From: an uncultured Sphingobacteriia bacterium
GTDB taxonomy: Bacteria; Bacteroidota; Bacteroidia; Chitinophagales; Chitinophagaceae
Length of the DNA stretch: 8,424 nucleotides
Direction of reading: 5' to 3'
Assembly: GCA_945957225.1 (NCBI GenBank)
Contig: CAMFKK010000085.1
Coordinates: 1 to 8,424 of the forward strand
The notes beneath the pieces were generated by a model. That model ran no database searches. It had not been told where the DNA came from and was given only the letters and a program-made list of their open reading frames with translations. This document shows, piece by piece, positions 1 to 6,998 of this stretch (positions are counted from its first letter, which is position 1; each line of letters begins with the position of its first letter). A program made the translations under genes and the position numbers.

Positions 1-690
1 GAACTAAACGCCACCAAGGATAAATTCTTTTCCATTATTGCTCATGACCTCATGAGTCCATTTAATACTTTAATTGGATTTAGTAGTTTACTAAACAGAC
101 AAACTGCTAAAAATGATATGGCGGGAGTTGCCAAAAGTGCCAAGTTGATGCATGATGCAGCGGAAAAAACTAGGGAGCTTTTAAAGAATTTGTTAGAATG
201 GTCTCAAACACAAACTGGAAGAATCCAATTTAACCCAGAACCTATTGATCTGCCAAATACCGTTCTGGAAGTAATGGATTTATTCAAGGAAACAGCAGAA
301 CAGAAAGGTATAGAAATGAAAATGGAGCTTTTTAACAAGGGTATGATTACTGCTGATAAGTATATGCTTAGCACCATTTTAAGGAACCTGATATCCAACG
401 CTATTAAATACACTTATTCTGGTGGATTAATTCAAATATCCGCAGAAGAAAAAGAAAAGGAATGGTTGTTCCAAATACAAGATAATGGAGTTGGTATGGA
501 ACCAGCAATTTCAGCACAAATCTTTACATTGGGCACTCACAAGTCTGAAGCTGGAACACAAAAAGAACAGGGAACTGGACTTGGGTTAATTCTCAGCAAA
601 GAGTTTGTTGAAAAACATGGAGGAAAAATCTGGGTGGATAGTAAATTTGGCGTTGGTTCTGTATTTGGATTTAGTATTCTTAAGAAATAG
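1..690 (+). CDS. Sensor histidine kinase, C-terminal part (5' end outside window)
   Basis: Only the last 229 residues are visible; the frame is open from base 1, so the ATG at 52 is an internal methionine and not the start. The visible part begins in the HisKA dimerisation domain: the H-box reads FFSIIAHDLMSPF, with the phospho-acceptor His at visible residue 15 (bases 43-45). A HATPase_c domain follows: N-box near residues 125-138 (RNLISNAIKY), G1 box DNGVGM at 161-166, G2 box GTGLGL at 191-196, and the usual GSVFGFSI ending. All blocks needed for autophosphorylation are intact. No receiver domain follows. In this family the missing N-terminus would carry the sensor (PAS, TPR or membrane parts), so the signal is unknown. 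No response regulator lies in the window. The gene converges on the TPR membrane gene with one base between the two stops. Kinase identity is secure; the signal and partner are not. Confidence 0.95.
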   Translation, partial: ELNATKDKFFSIIAHDLMSPFNTLIGFSSLLNRQTAKNDMAGVAKSAKLMHDAAEKTRELLKNLLEWSQTQTGRIQFNPEPIDLPNTVLEVMDLFKETAEQKGIEMKMELFNKGMITADKYMLSTILRNLISNAIKYTYSGGLIQISAEEKEKEWLFQIQDNGVGMEPAISAQIFTLGTHKSEAGTQKEQGTGLGLILSKEFVEKHGGKIWVDSKFGVGSVFGFSILKK

Positions 691-691
691 T

Positions 692-1945
692 TTAATTATG
701 ATCCTCTTTGATCATGAAAAAATTAGCCAACCATTGATATGCAATCAACTCTGCTAAGAAAACAAGAGTCATTACATTGAATATATCGTTATTAATAAAA
801 CCAAGCGCAATAGCAGATAACCCTGTAACGGCCATTAATAAGGTATAAGCTACTGTCCATTTAGTTTTCTTGTTGGGATCAAGCATCATTCCCAATGGAA
901 TTATCATTGCAAAACCAAATACTGCTAGGCTTAACCAATTGGCATTTCCAGTTATGGCATAGATAATGATACCCAGTAAAAAAATCACCAAAGAACTAGC
1001 TATAAAATTGCTGGTCTTGATCTCGTGTTCTGGCAAGAGCCATTTGCCAAATTTGTGAAATCTTAACCAACAATTACCTAAGGGTCGCATCATCCAGGTT
1101 AGCAGGGCAATAAAAGCTAGAATCAATACCAATGGATCAATTACAACGGCCCAGGTTTTATTGATTGAAGCCAAATATCTAAGCCCTTTTTGCAAGAAAT
1201 AAAAACCAAGAATTACCCCCCATTGGTATTGGGCGGTTAATTTTCCAATCCAAAAACCATATTGCAAGAACCATCTGTAAATAGGGTTAGCAGATTTCAT
1301 AGCTTCCATCATCCCCATTTTGGCATACTCATTATTGGGATCATGCTTTAATGCTTCTTTAAAATGTTCCATGGCTTTTTTATGATCCCTTTTTTCCAAT
1401 AGTCCCCAACCAAAATTGGCATGGGTATAAGCATTATTAGGATCATGTCTAAGAGCGCCTTGAATGGTCTCAAAAGAAGCTTCTTTTTGATTTAGTTTTA
1501 ATAGTGCAGTGCTTCTTGTATTGAGGGCCAGAATATTTTCTGGATCCAAGGCCAGGGCTTGATCAGCCATTTCTAAGGCAGTTTGAAATTGCTTGCGCAA
1601 TAGCTTTACCTGGGCCAATACCGCAAAAAAATCAGCCTCTTCTGGATTCATGCTGATACAGGTTCCCAAATCAGATTCAGCTGCTTTTAAATTGCTTTTT
1701 TGTATTTCAATTCTTGCCCTTACAAAAAAAGCATAAGGTCTGTCTGGACTCTGACCAATAGCCTGATTTATAATGGTACCAGCATCCTCTAATTGATCTT
1801 GCTGCAATTTCATTTCTGCCAAAAGTGCCAATAAAGAAACATTATAAGCATCTTCAGCTAAGAGTACTTTTAAAATGCGTTCTGCTTCAGCATAATTACC
1901 CTGACGCATCAAAATTTGCACTTTATCTATTCTAAAGTCTTCCAT
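692..1945 (-). CDS. TPR protein with C-terminal multi-helix membrane domain
   Basis: A 417-residue protein in two halves. Residues 1 to about 217 are helical TPR units (about six), with typical consensus blocks such as ALALDPENILALNTR near 130-144 and AMEHFKEALKHDPNNEYA near 191-208. Residues from about 226 to 411 are hydrophobic, with likely membrane segments near 236-252, 266-285, 313-331, 335-353, 364-382 and 388-411. There is no N-terminal signal peptide, so the TPR half is probably cytoplasmic and anchored by the C-terminal half. Its ATG overlaps the stop of the AAA ATPase gene (TAATG, 1943-1947), which points to translational coupling and shared function. I infer that it is a membrane docking or adaptor partner of that ATPase, with the TPR repeats of both proteins available for contacts. 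No catalytic motif is seen. The TPR call is firm, the number of helices approximate, and the function unknown. Confidence 0.85.
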   Translation of the reverse strand: MEDFRIDKVQILMRQGNYAEAERILKVLLAEDAYNVSLLALLAEMKLQQDQLEDAGTIINQAIGQSPDRPYAFFVRARIEIQKSNLKAAESDLGTCISMNPEEADFFAVLAQVKLLRKQFQTALEMADQALALDPENILALNTRSTALLKLNQKEASFETIQGALRHDPNNAYTHANFGWGLLEKRDHKKAMEHFKEALKHDPNNEYAKMGMMEAMKSANPIYRWFLQYGFWIGKLTAQYQWGVILGFYFLQKGLRYLASINKTWAVVIDPLVLILAFIALLTWMMRPLGNCWLRFHKFGKWLLPEHEIKTSNFIASSLVIFLLGIIIYAITGNANWLSLAVFGFAMIIPLGMMLDPNKKTKWTVAYTLLMAVTGLSAIALGFINNDIFNVMTLVFLAELIAYQWLANFFMIKEDHN

Positions 1946-3255
1946 TATTTTATCTTAAGATATTCCAAAATGGGGTTGTAAACTCCTGACTCATTGCTAA
2001 AGAGTGCAAAATTTCTAGCCGTGATAAACCATTCTTGTGTACTTGGTTTCTGTTGTTGAATGGCTGCTAATAAGTCCTTTGTTTCTATAGGTTGTGGAAT
2101 GCCATTTTCAAAAGCCGCTTCTAGTTTTGTTTCTATAGCAAGATCAATAATAGCTTCTAAATCCGCACCAGAATAGTGCTCTGTCTTCTTGGCTAAAGCA
2201 GTATGATCAATCTTTCCAACTGGTTTATGTTGCAATTTGATGGATAAGATGGCTTCTCTTGAAAGTTGATCTGGAGGTGGAACAAATAGAATTCTATCAA
2301 ATCTTCCCGGTCTTCTAAAAGCTGGATCCAGGTTCCAAGGTGTATTGGTGGCACCCAATATCAAAATCCCTTCATTGCTTTGACTAATCCCATCCAATTC
2401 CAAAAGAAACTGGTTAATCAAGTGTCTGCCACTAGATTGCTTCATATCGGTTCTGCTAGCACCCAATGCGTCTATCTCATCAATAAAAAGCACACAGGGT
2501 GTGTTGGCTCTTGCAAGTTCAAAGACTTCATGCAAATTCTTTTCACTATTACCCATCCACATATCTAGAATATCGCTTAAGCCAATACTGATAAATTTAG
2601 CATTGATTTGACCAGCAGTTGCTTTGGCCAAATAGGTTTTGCCACAACCGGGTGGGCCATACATTAAAATGCCCCCACCTGTTTTCTTACCATAGGCTTT
2701 GTACAATTCCGGATGTTGTAAGGGCTTAATAATTTTTAGATCAATTTCCTTTTTAACGGCATCCATTCCACCAACATCCTTAAAATTGATATTGGGTTTC
2801 TGTAAAAACCTACTATCTGTAATTTGATCTAAGACTTCATCAATGCTAGTATCTAGACCATCGCGCAGCCTTAATGCACTGTCTAATTGCTCATCCCTAA
2901 AACCTGGTGCCAATGCAAGTGCACGTTGATAGGCTTCTATGGCTTTGGCATGTTCTTTTTCTTGGAGCAAGGCTTTTGCATAAAGGACCAAGACTTCCAC
3001 TGTTCCATTCTCAGATTCTATCAAAGATTCCAAGATTACATTACAAGCAGCATAATTGGCTTTTGCAAAATAAGTTTGGGCTAGTCCTATCTTGGGTTTG
3101 CTATCATGGCTTAATTGCATGAGCTTGCGCCAAATGGCTTCTGCCTCATCCAGTAAATGATGCTGCAAATAAGTTTCTGCCAATAATTGTAATAGCGGAA
3201 TATTATTAGGAGAATGTTCTAGGGCTTCCTTAAGAGATTGAATAGTAGGATTCAT
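1945..3255 (-). CDS. TPR-AAA+ ATPase of the classical Vps4/p97-like type
   Basis: A 436-residue protein. Residues 1 to about 120 are TPR-like helical repeats (for example AIEAYQRALALAPG near 105-118), followed by a linker and one AAA module from about 155 to 400. Visible motifs are Walker A GPPGCGKT (200-207), pore-loop-1 region DMWMGNSEKN (231-240) with Trp233 at the position of the Vps4 pore tryptophan, Walker B VLFIDE (255-260), sensor 1 GATN (301-304), second-region-of-homology FRRPGRFD (313-320) with candidate arginine fingers Arg315 and Arg318, and sensor-2 block YSGAD (361-365). All catalytic elements are present, so an active hexameric protein threader or remodeller is likely. There is no FtsH-type protease domain and no second AAA ring. 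The TPR region replaces the usual substrate-binding N-domain. The stop overlaps the ATG of the TPR membrane gene. A TACATTTA box at 3273-3280 could be a -7 element giving a very short leader. The family call is firm; substrate and role are unknown. Confidence 0.93.
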   Translation of the reverse strand: MNPTIQSLKEALEHSPNNIPLLQLLAETYLQHHLLDEAEAIWRKLMQLSHDSKPKIGLAQTYFAKANYAACNVILESLIESENGTVEVLVLYAKALLQEKEHAKAIEAYQRALALAPGFRDEQLDSALRLRDGLDTSIDEVLDQITDSRFLQKPNINFKDVGGMDAVKKEIDLKIIKPLQHPELYKAYGKKTGGGILMYGPPGCGKTYLAKATAGQINAKFISIGLSDILDMWMGNSEKNLHEVFELARANTPCVLFIDEIDALGASRTDMKQSSGRHLINQFLLELDGISQSNEGILILGATNTPWNLDPAFRRPGRFDRILFVPPPDQLSREAILSIKLQHKPVGKIDHTALAKKTEHYSGADLEAIIDLAIETKLEAAFENGIPQPIETKDLLAAIQQQKPSTQEWFITARNFALFSNESGVYNPILEYLKIK

Positions 3256-3283
3256 ATAGTTGACAAAGAAACTAAATGTACGA

Positions 3284-3316
3284 AAAACTGTCTTTAATGT
3301 ACTTAAAGACAGTTTT
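3284..3316 (-). terminator. Perfect 14-bp hairpin, probable intrinsic terminator after the Mo subunit gene
   Basis: AAAACTGTCTTTAA (3284-3297) and its exact reverse complement (3303-3316) flank a 5-base loop. Read on the minus strand, the descending arm ends in TTTT and continues with one more T before CG, giving a short U-tract; on the plus strand no T-run follows. It lies 52 bases past the stop of the molybdopterin subunit gene and 28 bases before the ATG of the AAA ATPase gene. The stem is AT-rich (3 G/C pairs in 14), so termination may be incomplete. It could also act as a leader structure for the ATPase operon if transcription reads through. Confidence 0.6.
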
Positions 3317-3367
3317 CAAAAATCCTTCTAATCAATATTTAAAACATGCCTTGAATAGGGTATTATA

Positions 3368-5611
3368 CTAAGCCTTCTTAGTCAAATCATTGAAAAAGGG
3401 CTGGTGATAAAAACGCTTACCTGTTGCTTTGTACATTGCATTGGCCAGTGCTGCAAAAATGGGAGGAAAAGGAGGTTCACCCAAGCCAGTTGGATCAATG
3501 TTATTTTGAACAAAATGCACGTCTATTTTCTTTGGAGCTTCTCGCATTCTAATCATGCGATACTGATTCAGGTTTTGTTGGGTAACTACACCTTTGTCAA
3601 ATTTTAGTCCTCCAAACAAACAGTTACCAATTCCATCCACTACGGCACCTTCTACCATATTCTTGGCGGCATCCGGGTTGACAACAATACCACAGTCTAA
3701 CACAGAGACCACGTTGTCAATTTGTGGCAACCCATTTTTCATGGTCACATCCACTACGTGTGCGGCATAAGAATTATGACAGAAATAAGCCGCTACTCCC
3801 CTATTGGTTCCCTTTGGAGTTGCAGCCCATTTAGATTTTTCTTTAACCATTTCTAAGACCCCAATATATCTATCCGCATTGTATTCATTGTTTTTTCCAA
3901 CCGGGTTTGTTTTTGCTTTTTTCAAAAGCTCAATTCTAAAATCAATGGGATCCTTGCCAATTGTCTGAGCCAACTCATCCAAAAAGGACTGCTCTGCCGA
4001 TGCAATAAAATTTGACCTTGGCGCCCTAAAAGCGCCAATAGTAATATTGGAAGGCAATTCCCATCCTTCGGCTAAATAGTTCTCAAATGCACCTGCTGGA
4101 AATCGATTCTCATGAACGGCATGTTCTGGAATACCACCACCTTTTACATGAATGGCCGTGATATTATTATTGGCATCCAACGCAGCTTTGTAAGTAACTA
4201 TATACGCGGGGCGATAGACACCATTGGTCATATCATCTTCTCTGGTATAAATCAGTTTTATTGGGGCTTTCATTTTTTTAGAAATCAAACCCGCTTCAAT
4301 AATATAGTGTCCATAAGCCCTTCTACCAAAGCCACCACCCATACGCGCCAATTTCATTTCAATCTTATCAGCTGGTACATCTAGGTTGGCCACAATATTT
4401 TGCTTCATCATATCTGGAATCTGAATAGGCGCAACAAAAAACGCTTTCTCATCCGTTATATGTGCAAAGCAACTGATGGGCTCCATGGTATTATGCGGTA
4501 GAAAAGGAGCTGAATAAGTTTTCTCCACTATTTTCTTAGCCGCTGCAAAAGCTGCTTCTGGATCGCCATCCTTGCGCAAGACCCTTGCTTTTTTCCCTTG
4601 TAGATCTAGCATTTCTTGCATATGCTTGTCAGAACTTTCAAGTCCTGCAGGAATGGTCTCTTCTCTTTTTCTGCCAAAATTATTGACCATTTCTTTGGTC
4701 TCTACAATGGGCTCCCATTGAGCAACCACTTTTTTTCTTGCGTTGATTACTTCCCATGTGCTATTACCCACCACCACTATCAAATGATTAAATGTACGGG
4801 TATCAAAACCAGCACGCTCGTAGCTTTTCTTGTATACTTCTATATCAAATACGTCTTTGATGCCGGGCATTTTTTTGGCTTCCGAAGCATCATAAGACTT
4901 TAACTGCATTCCAAATGCTGGGGGATGAATGGCCATGGCAATCAGCATTCCTGGCACTTGATAATCCATGGTAAACAATGGCTTTCCGGAAACCACTTTA
5001 GGACCTTCCACATTTTTTTGAGACTTCCCTACCAAATTCAATTCGCTAGGTTTTTTCATCACTGGGTTGGTGGGCACGGGTAATTTAGCAGCAGCTTCTG
5101 CCAACTGACCATAAGTGATGGTTTTATTAGAAGCTTTGTGTACCACGGTTCCATTTACAGCAGTTAATTCCCCTACAGGTATATTCCATTGAATGGCCGC
5201 AGCCTGTAACAACATTAATTTAGCCGTAGCACCTGCTTTTCTCAAAGGCATCCAGGCAGACCTAATGGAATTGCTACCACCGGTAAATTGACTTTTGAAT
5301 GTGGGCGTATCATAATCGCCCATTTCCACTTGTATTTTTTTCCAATCCACTTCTAATTCCTCTGCAATTAACATGGGAAGAGAAGTCATCACGTTCTGAC
5401 CAAATTCCGGATTGGGAGATAAGATCTTGATTTGGTTATCGGCCATGATTTTGATAAAACCATTGAGCTCTATCCATTCTGGTGCAGCACCGGCAGCACC
5501 CATTACTTCTGAAGGTTTTAAACTAGCTAGCCAGCTAAAACCCAATAACATTCCACCACCGGAAATGGAACTCACTTTCAAGAAAGACCTTCTGCTTGTT
5601 TTGTTTTCCAT
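3368..5611 (-). CDS. Molybdopterin-binding subunit of an IorB-like xanthine-dehydrogenase-family hydroxylase, Tat-exported
   Basis: A 747-residue large subunit of a molybdenum hydroxylase (isoquinoline 1-oxidoreductase beta/aldehyde oxidase type), which hydroxylates an N-heterocycle or aldehyde using water. The N-terminus has a twin-arginine signal: SRRSFLK at 6-12, a hydrophobic stretch at about 18-30 and small residues at 38-43 for cleavage, so the enzyme acts outside the cytoplasm. Expected cofactor motifs are present: a TGGS loop at 110-113, MGGGFGRR at 424-431, GAFRAPRS at 527-534 and, near the C-terminus, TGLGEPPFPP at 708-717, where Glu712 matches the catalytic glutamate of the family. 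The length fits IorB-like single-chain subunits. The ATG lies 2 bases after the stop of the [2Fe-2S] gene, its partner. No cytochrome c subunit and no cofactor-insertion factor lies nearby, so the electron acceptor is unseen. The substrate cannot be predicted; the family call is firm. Confidence 0.94.
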   Translation of the reverse strand: MENKTSRRSFLKVSSISGGGMLLGFSWLASLKPSEVMGAAGAAPEWIELNGFIKIMADNQIKILSPNPEFGQNVMTSLPMLIAEELEVDWKKIQVEMGDYDTPTFKSQFTGGSNSIRSAWMPLRKAGATAKLMLLQAAAIQWNIPVGELTAVNGTVVHKASNKTITYGQLAEAAAKLPVPTNPVMKKPSELNLVGKSQKNVEGPKVVSGKPLFTMDYQVPGMLIAMAIHPPAFGMQLKSYDASEAKKMPGIKDVFDIEVYKKSYERAGFDTRTFNHLIVVVGNSTWEVINARKKVVAQWEPIVETKEMVNNFGRKREETIPAGLESSDKHMQEMLDLQGKKARVLRKDGDPEAAFAAAKKIVEKTYSAPFLPHNTMEPISCFAHITDEKAFFVAPIQIPDMMKQNIVANLDVPADKIEMKLARMGGGFGRRAYGHYIIEAGLISKKMKAPIKLIYTREDDMTNGVYRPAYIVTYKAALDANNNITAIHVKGGGIPEHAVHENRFPAGAFENYLAEGWELPSNITIGAFRAPRSNFIASAEQSFLDELAQTIGKDPIDFRIELLKKAKTNPVGKNNEYNADRYIGVLEMVKEKSKWAATPKGTNRGVAAYFCHNSYAAHVVDVTMKNGLPQIDNVVSVLDCGIVVNPDAAKNMVEGAVVDGIGNCLFGGLKFDKGVVTQQNLNQYRMIRMREAPKKIDVHFVQNNIDPTGLGEPPFPPIFAALANAMYKATGKRFYHQPFFNDLTKKA

Positions 5612-5613
5612 GG

Positions 5614-6078
5614 TTATTTTTTTGAGTTTTTAGCAGCTGTTTTAATGGCTTCTCTAATACGGATATAGGTACCACAACGGCAAATATTGCCCGACATATA
5701 ATTGTCAATATCGGCATCCGTAGGATTGGGTTTTTGTTTGATCAGGGCTGCAGCAGCCATGATCTGACCGGTTTGGCAATAACCACATTGTGCCACGTCA
5801 ATATCCAACCAGGCTTTTTGCACGGGATGGTCTCCGTGTTCGGACAGCCCTTCAATGGTGGTGATTTCTTGGGTAGCAGCCGCAGATACGGGCAATTGAC
5901 AGGACTTCATGGCATTCCCATTCAAATGAATGGTACAAGCGCCACAGGCACCTACCGCACATCCAAATTTGGTACCCACTAAATGTAAATGATCACGCAA
6001 TACCCAGAGTAAGGGGGTTGCAGGGTCCACATCCACCGTATAGTTTTTGTGGTTGACTTTTAAGTTCATTTTTGCCAT
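5614..6078 (-). CDS. [2Fe-2S] subunit of an IorA-like molybdenum hydroxylase
   Basis: A 154-residue two-cluster electron-transfer subunit of the xanthine-dehydrogenase family. The N-terminal plant-type ferredoxin domain has its ligands in FGCAVGACGACT (Cys40, Cys45, Cys48) and Cys60. The C-terminal helical domain binds the second cluster with CGYC (Cys98, Cys101) and CRC (Cys133, Cys135). All eight cysteines are present. It passes electrons from the Mo site of the large subunit, encoded 2 bases downstream. It has no signal peptide, so it should be carried out by the Tat signal of the large subunit as a folded complex. The start at 6078 gives MAKMNLK; the internal ATG at 6067-6069 (MNLKVNH) would also suit the family, and no Shine-Dalgarno sequence decides between them. 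A candidate promoter lies at 6124-6153. The function class is firm. Confidence 0.94.
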   Translation of the reverse strand: MAKMNLKVNHKNYTVDVDPATPLLWVLRDHLHLVGTKFGCAVGACGACTIHLNGNAMKSCQLPVSAAATQEITTIEGLSEHGDHPVQKAWLDIDVAQCGYCQTGQIMAAAALIKQKPNPTDADIDNYMSGNICRCGTYIRIREAIKTAAKNSKK

Positions 6079-6123
6079 GGCATGCCGTTTATACGCTTTT
6101 CAAGCTAGCTTAAAAATAGCCTA

Positions 6124-6153
6124 AAAAAGTAAGTAGCTATTACGAAAATCAAA
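6124..6153 (-). promoter_or_regulatory. Candidate Bacteroidota-type promoter for the Fe-S/Mo hydroxylase operon
   Basis: On the minus strand TTTG (6150-6153) is followed after 18 bases by TACTTTTT (6124-6131). This fits the Bacteroidota -33 TTTG / -7 TAnnTTTG pattern with one mismatch in the -7 box and slightly short spacing. It would start transcription some 40 bases before the ATG at 6078. In AT-rich DNA such matches arise by chance, so this is tentative. Confidence 0.3.
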
Positions 6154-6169
6154 GAATTTGATGGGTGGT

Positions 6170-6328
6170 TCAAATGACCAGTCCCCTTTGTCTGATTTCC
6201 TTTCCCAAACTAAGCAGGTTAGTATCAGGATCCAAGTCCTTGTATTCAAAAATGTGCATCTCATACCGTCTTTTTCTACCATCAGCTAGGGATTGATGGT
6301 GGGAAGTATAAAATAATTGTGGGTGAAA
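6170..6328 (-). pseudogene. Coding-like 52-codon fragment without a start, possible gene relic
   Basis: The minus-strand frame is open from just after a TAA at 6329-6331 to a TGA at 6170-6172. It reads like the end of a real, charged, soluble protein: pieces include HPQLFYTSHHQSLADGRKRR near residues 2-21 and YKDLDPDTNLLSLGKEIRQR near 29-48. Its only methionine is residue 24, so no plausible full start exists and the upstream part seems lost. It sits between the small membrane protein gene and the Fe-S subunit gene. I do not recognise the family. It may be a C-terminal remnant of a gene deleted at this locus, or chance. Codon choice looks coding-like by eye, but this was not measured. Confidence 0.35.
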
Positions 6329-6348
6329 TTAAAATTTGTAAAACCCTA

Positions 6349-6945
6349 CTATTGCAATTTCTTATTCTGGGTTAATTCCAAACTTTTAATAGCGCCTAGT
6401 GGAGCAATTTTGACTGTTTTGCTACCCTTGGCCAGATAGAAATAATAAACGCTATTGGTATTGATCAAGTAAACTTCTTCTGATTCCCCGCTATTGTAAT
6501 TGAGTTTATTCTCATATTCAATTTGCCCTTTCTTAATTTTTTCGGCTACAATGGTTCCATTACCAATACCCACACCCAGAAAAAAAGACAATAAACCAAA
6601 TGCAATAAAATTGATGGCATGATCTCTAAATAAATTATCTACTTCTACTTTAGACTGACCGGGTTCTAGTTTTAAGGATTTTTGAACCCATGCTTTGTGT
6701 TTATACTTCTTCAACAGCATGGCATAACCAATCATCAATAAAACGAAAACTACAATCCCTATTAAAACAATGGGATGCGAAGTCATGGTAGCAATTGGGC
6801 TTATCAAAATATCCATAATGGTTGAATACTTCAAGATATTGATGCCAAGCATATAGTGGAAAACGCTTTCTTTAATAAGTCCCAATATTACCAAATAGAG
6901 ATACCCAAATGGAAGTAATTTTTCCAGTCTGTCAGTATATTTCAT
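6349..6945 (-). CDS. Hypothetical membrane protein with three predicted helices
   Basis: A 198-residue protein with no family I recognise. Hydrophobic segments lie near 11-25 (weak), 58-77 (strong) and 110-130 (strong, Gly-rich). Between the last two is a charged loop of about 30 residues (LLKKYKHKAWVQKSLKLEPG). After the third helix a tail of about 65 residues is polar, then ends in a short beta-like stretch (VYLINTNSVYYFYLAKG near 158-174) resembling a small folded domain. There is no signal peptide, lipobox or catalytic motif. It lies 53 bases downstream of the GH28 gene on the same strand, but a separate promoter-like pair at 6965-6994 is visible, so it may be transcribed independently. 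The frame is convincingly coding; the function is unknown. Confidence 0.75.
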   Translation of the reverse strand: MKYTDRLEKLLPFGYLYLVILGLIKESVFHYMLGINILKYSTIMDILISPIATMTSHPIVLIGIVVFVLLMIGYAMLLKKYKHKAWVQKSLKLEPGQSKVEVDNLFRDHAINFIAFGLLSFFLGVGIGNGTIVAEKIKKGQIEYENKLNYNSGESEEVYLINTNSVYYFYLAKGSKTVKIAPLGAIKSLELTQNKKLQ

Positions 6946-6964
6946 GCATTAGGGGTTTGCCCGA

Positions 6965-6994
6965 TAAATATACGTAACCAAATAATATAGCAAA
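6965..6994 (-). promoter_or_regulatory. Candidate promoter for the small membrane protein gene
   Basis: On the minus strand TTTG (6991-6994) is followed after 18 bases by TATATTTA (6965-6972), one mismatch from the Bacteroidota -7 box TAnnTTTG. The ATG at 6945 would then be preceded by a leader of only about 10-15 bases. The spacing equals that of the candidate at 6124-6153. The evidence is weak, because the region is AT-rich. Confidence 0.3.
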
Positions 6995-6998
6995 CTAC

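Noticed and set aside
52..690. ATG at 52 as the kinase start
   Set aside because: The frame is open to base 1 and the essential H-box histidine (43-45) lies before this ATG, so it is internal.
697..714. ATGATC/GATCAT inverted repeat as a bidirectional terminator
   Set aside because: The stem is only 6 bp, has no proper T-run on either strand and lies in coding sequence.
2887..3122. Two overlapping plus-strand open frames inside the ATPase gene
   Set aside because: They lie antisense to TPR repeats, are rich in Cys, Phe and Trp, and show no family resemblance; they are shadows.
4112..4903. Plus-strand open frames of 90 and 95 codons inside the Mo subunit gene
   Set aside because: They are antisense to well conserved hydroxylase sequence, have low-complexity composition and no motifs.
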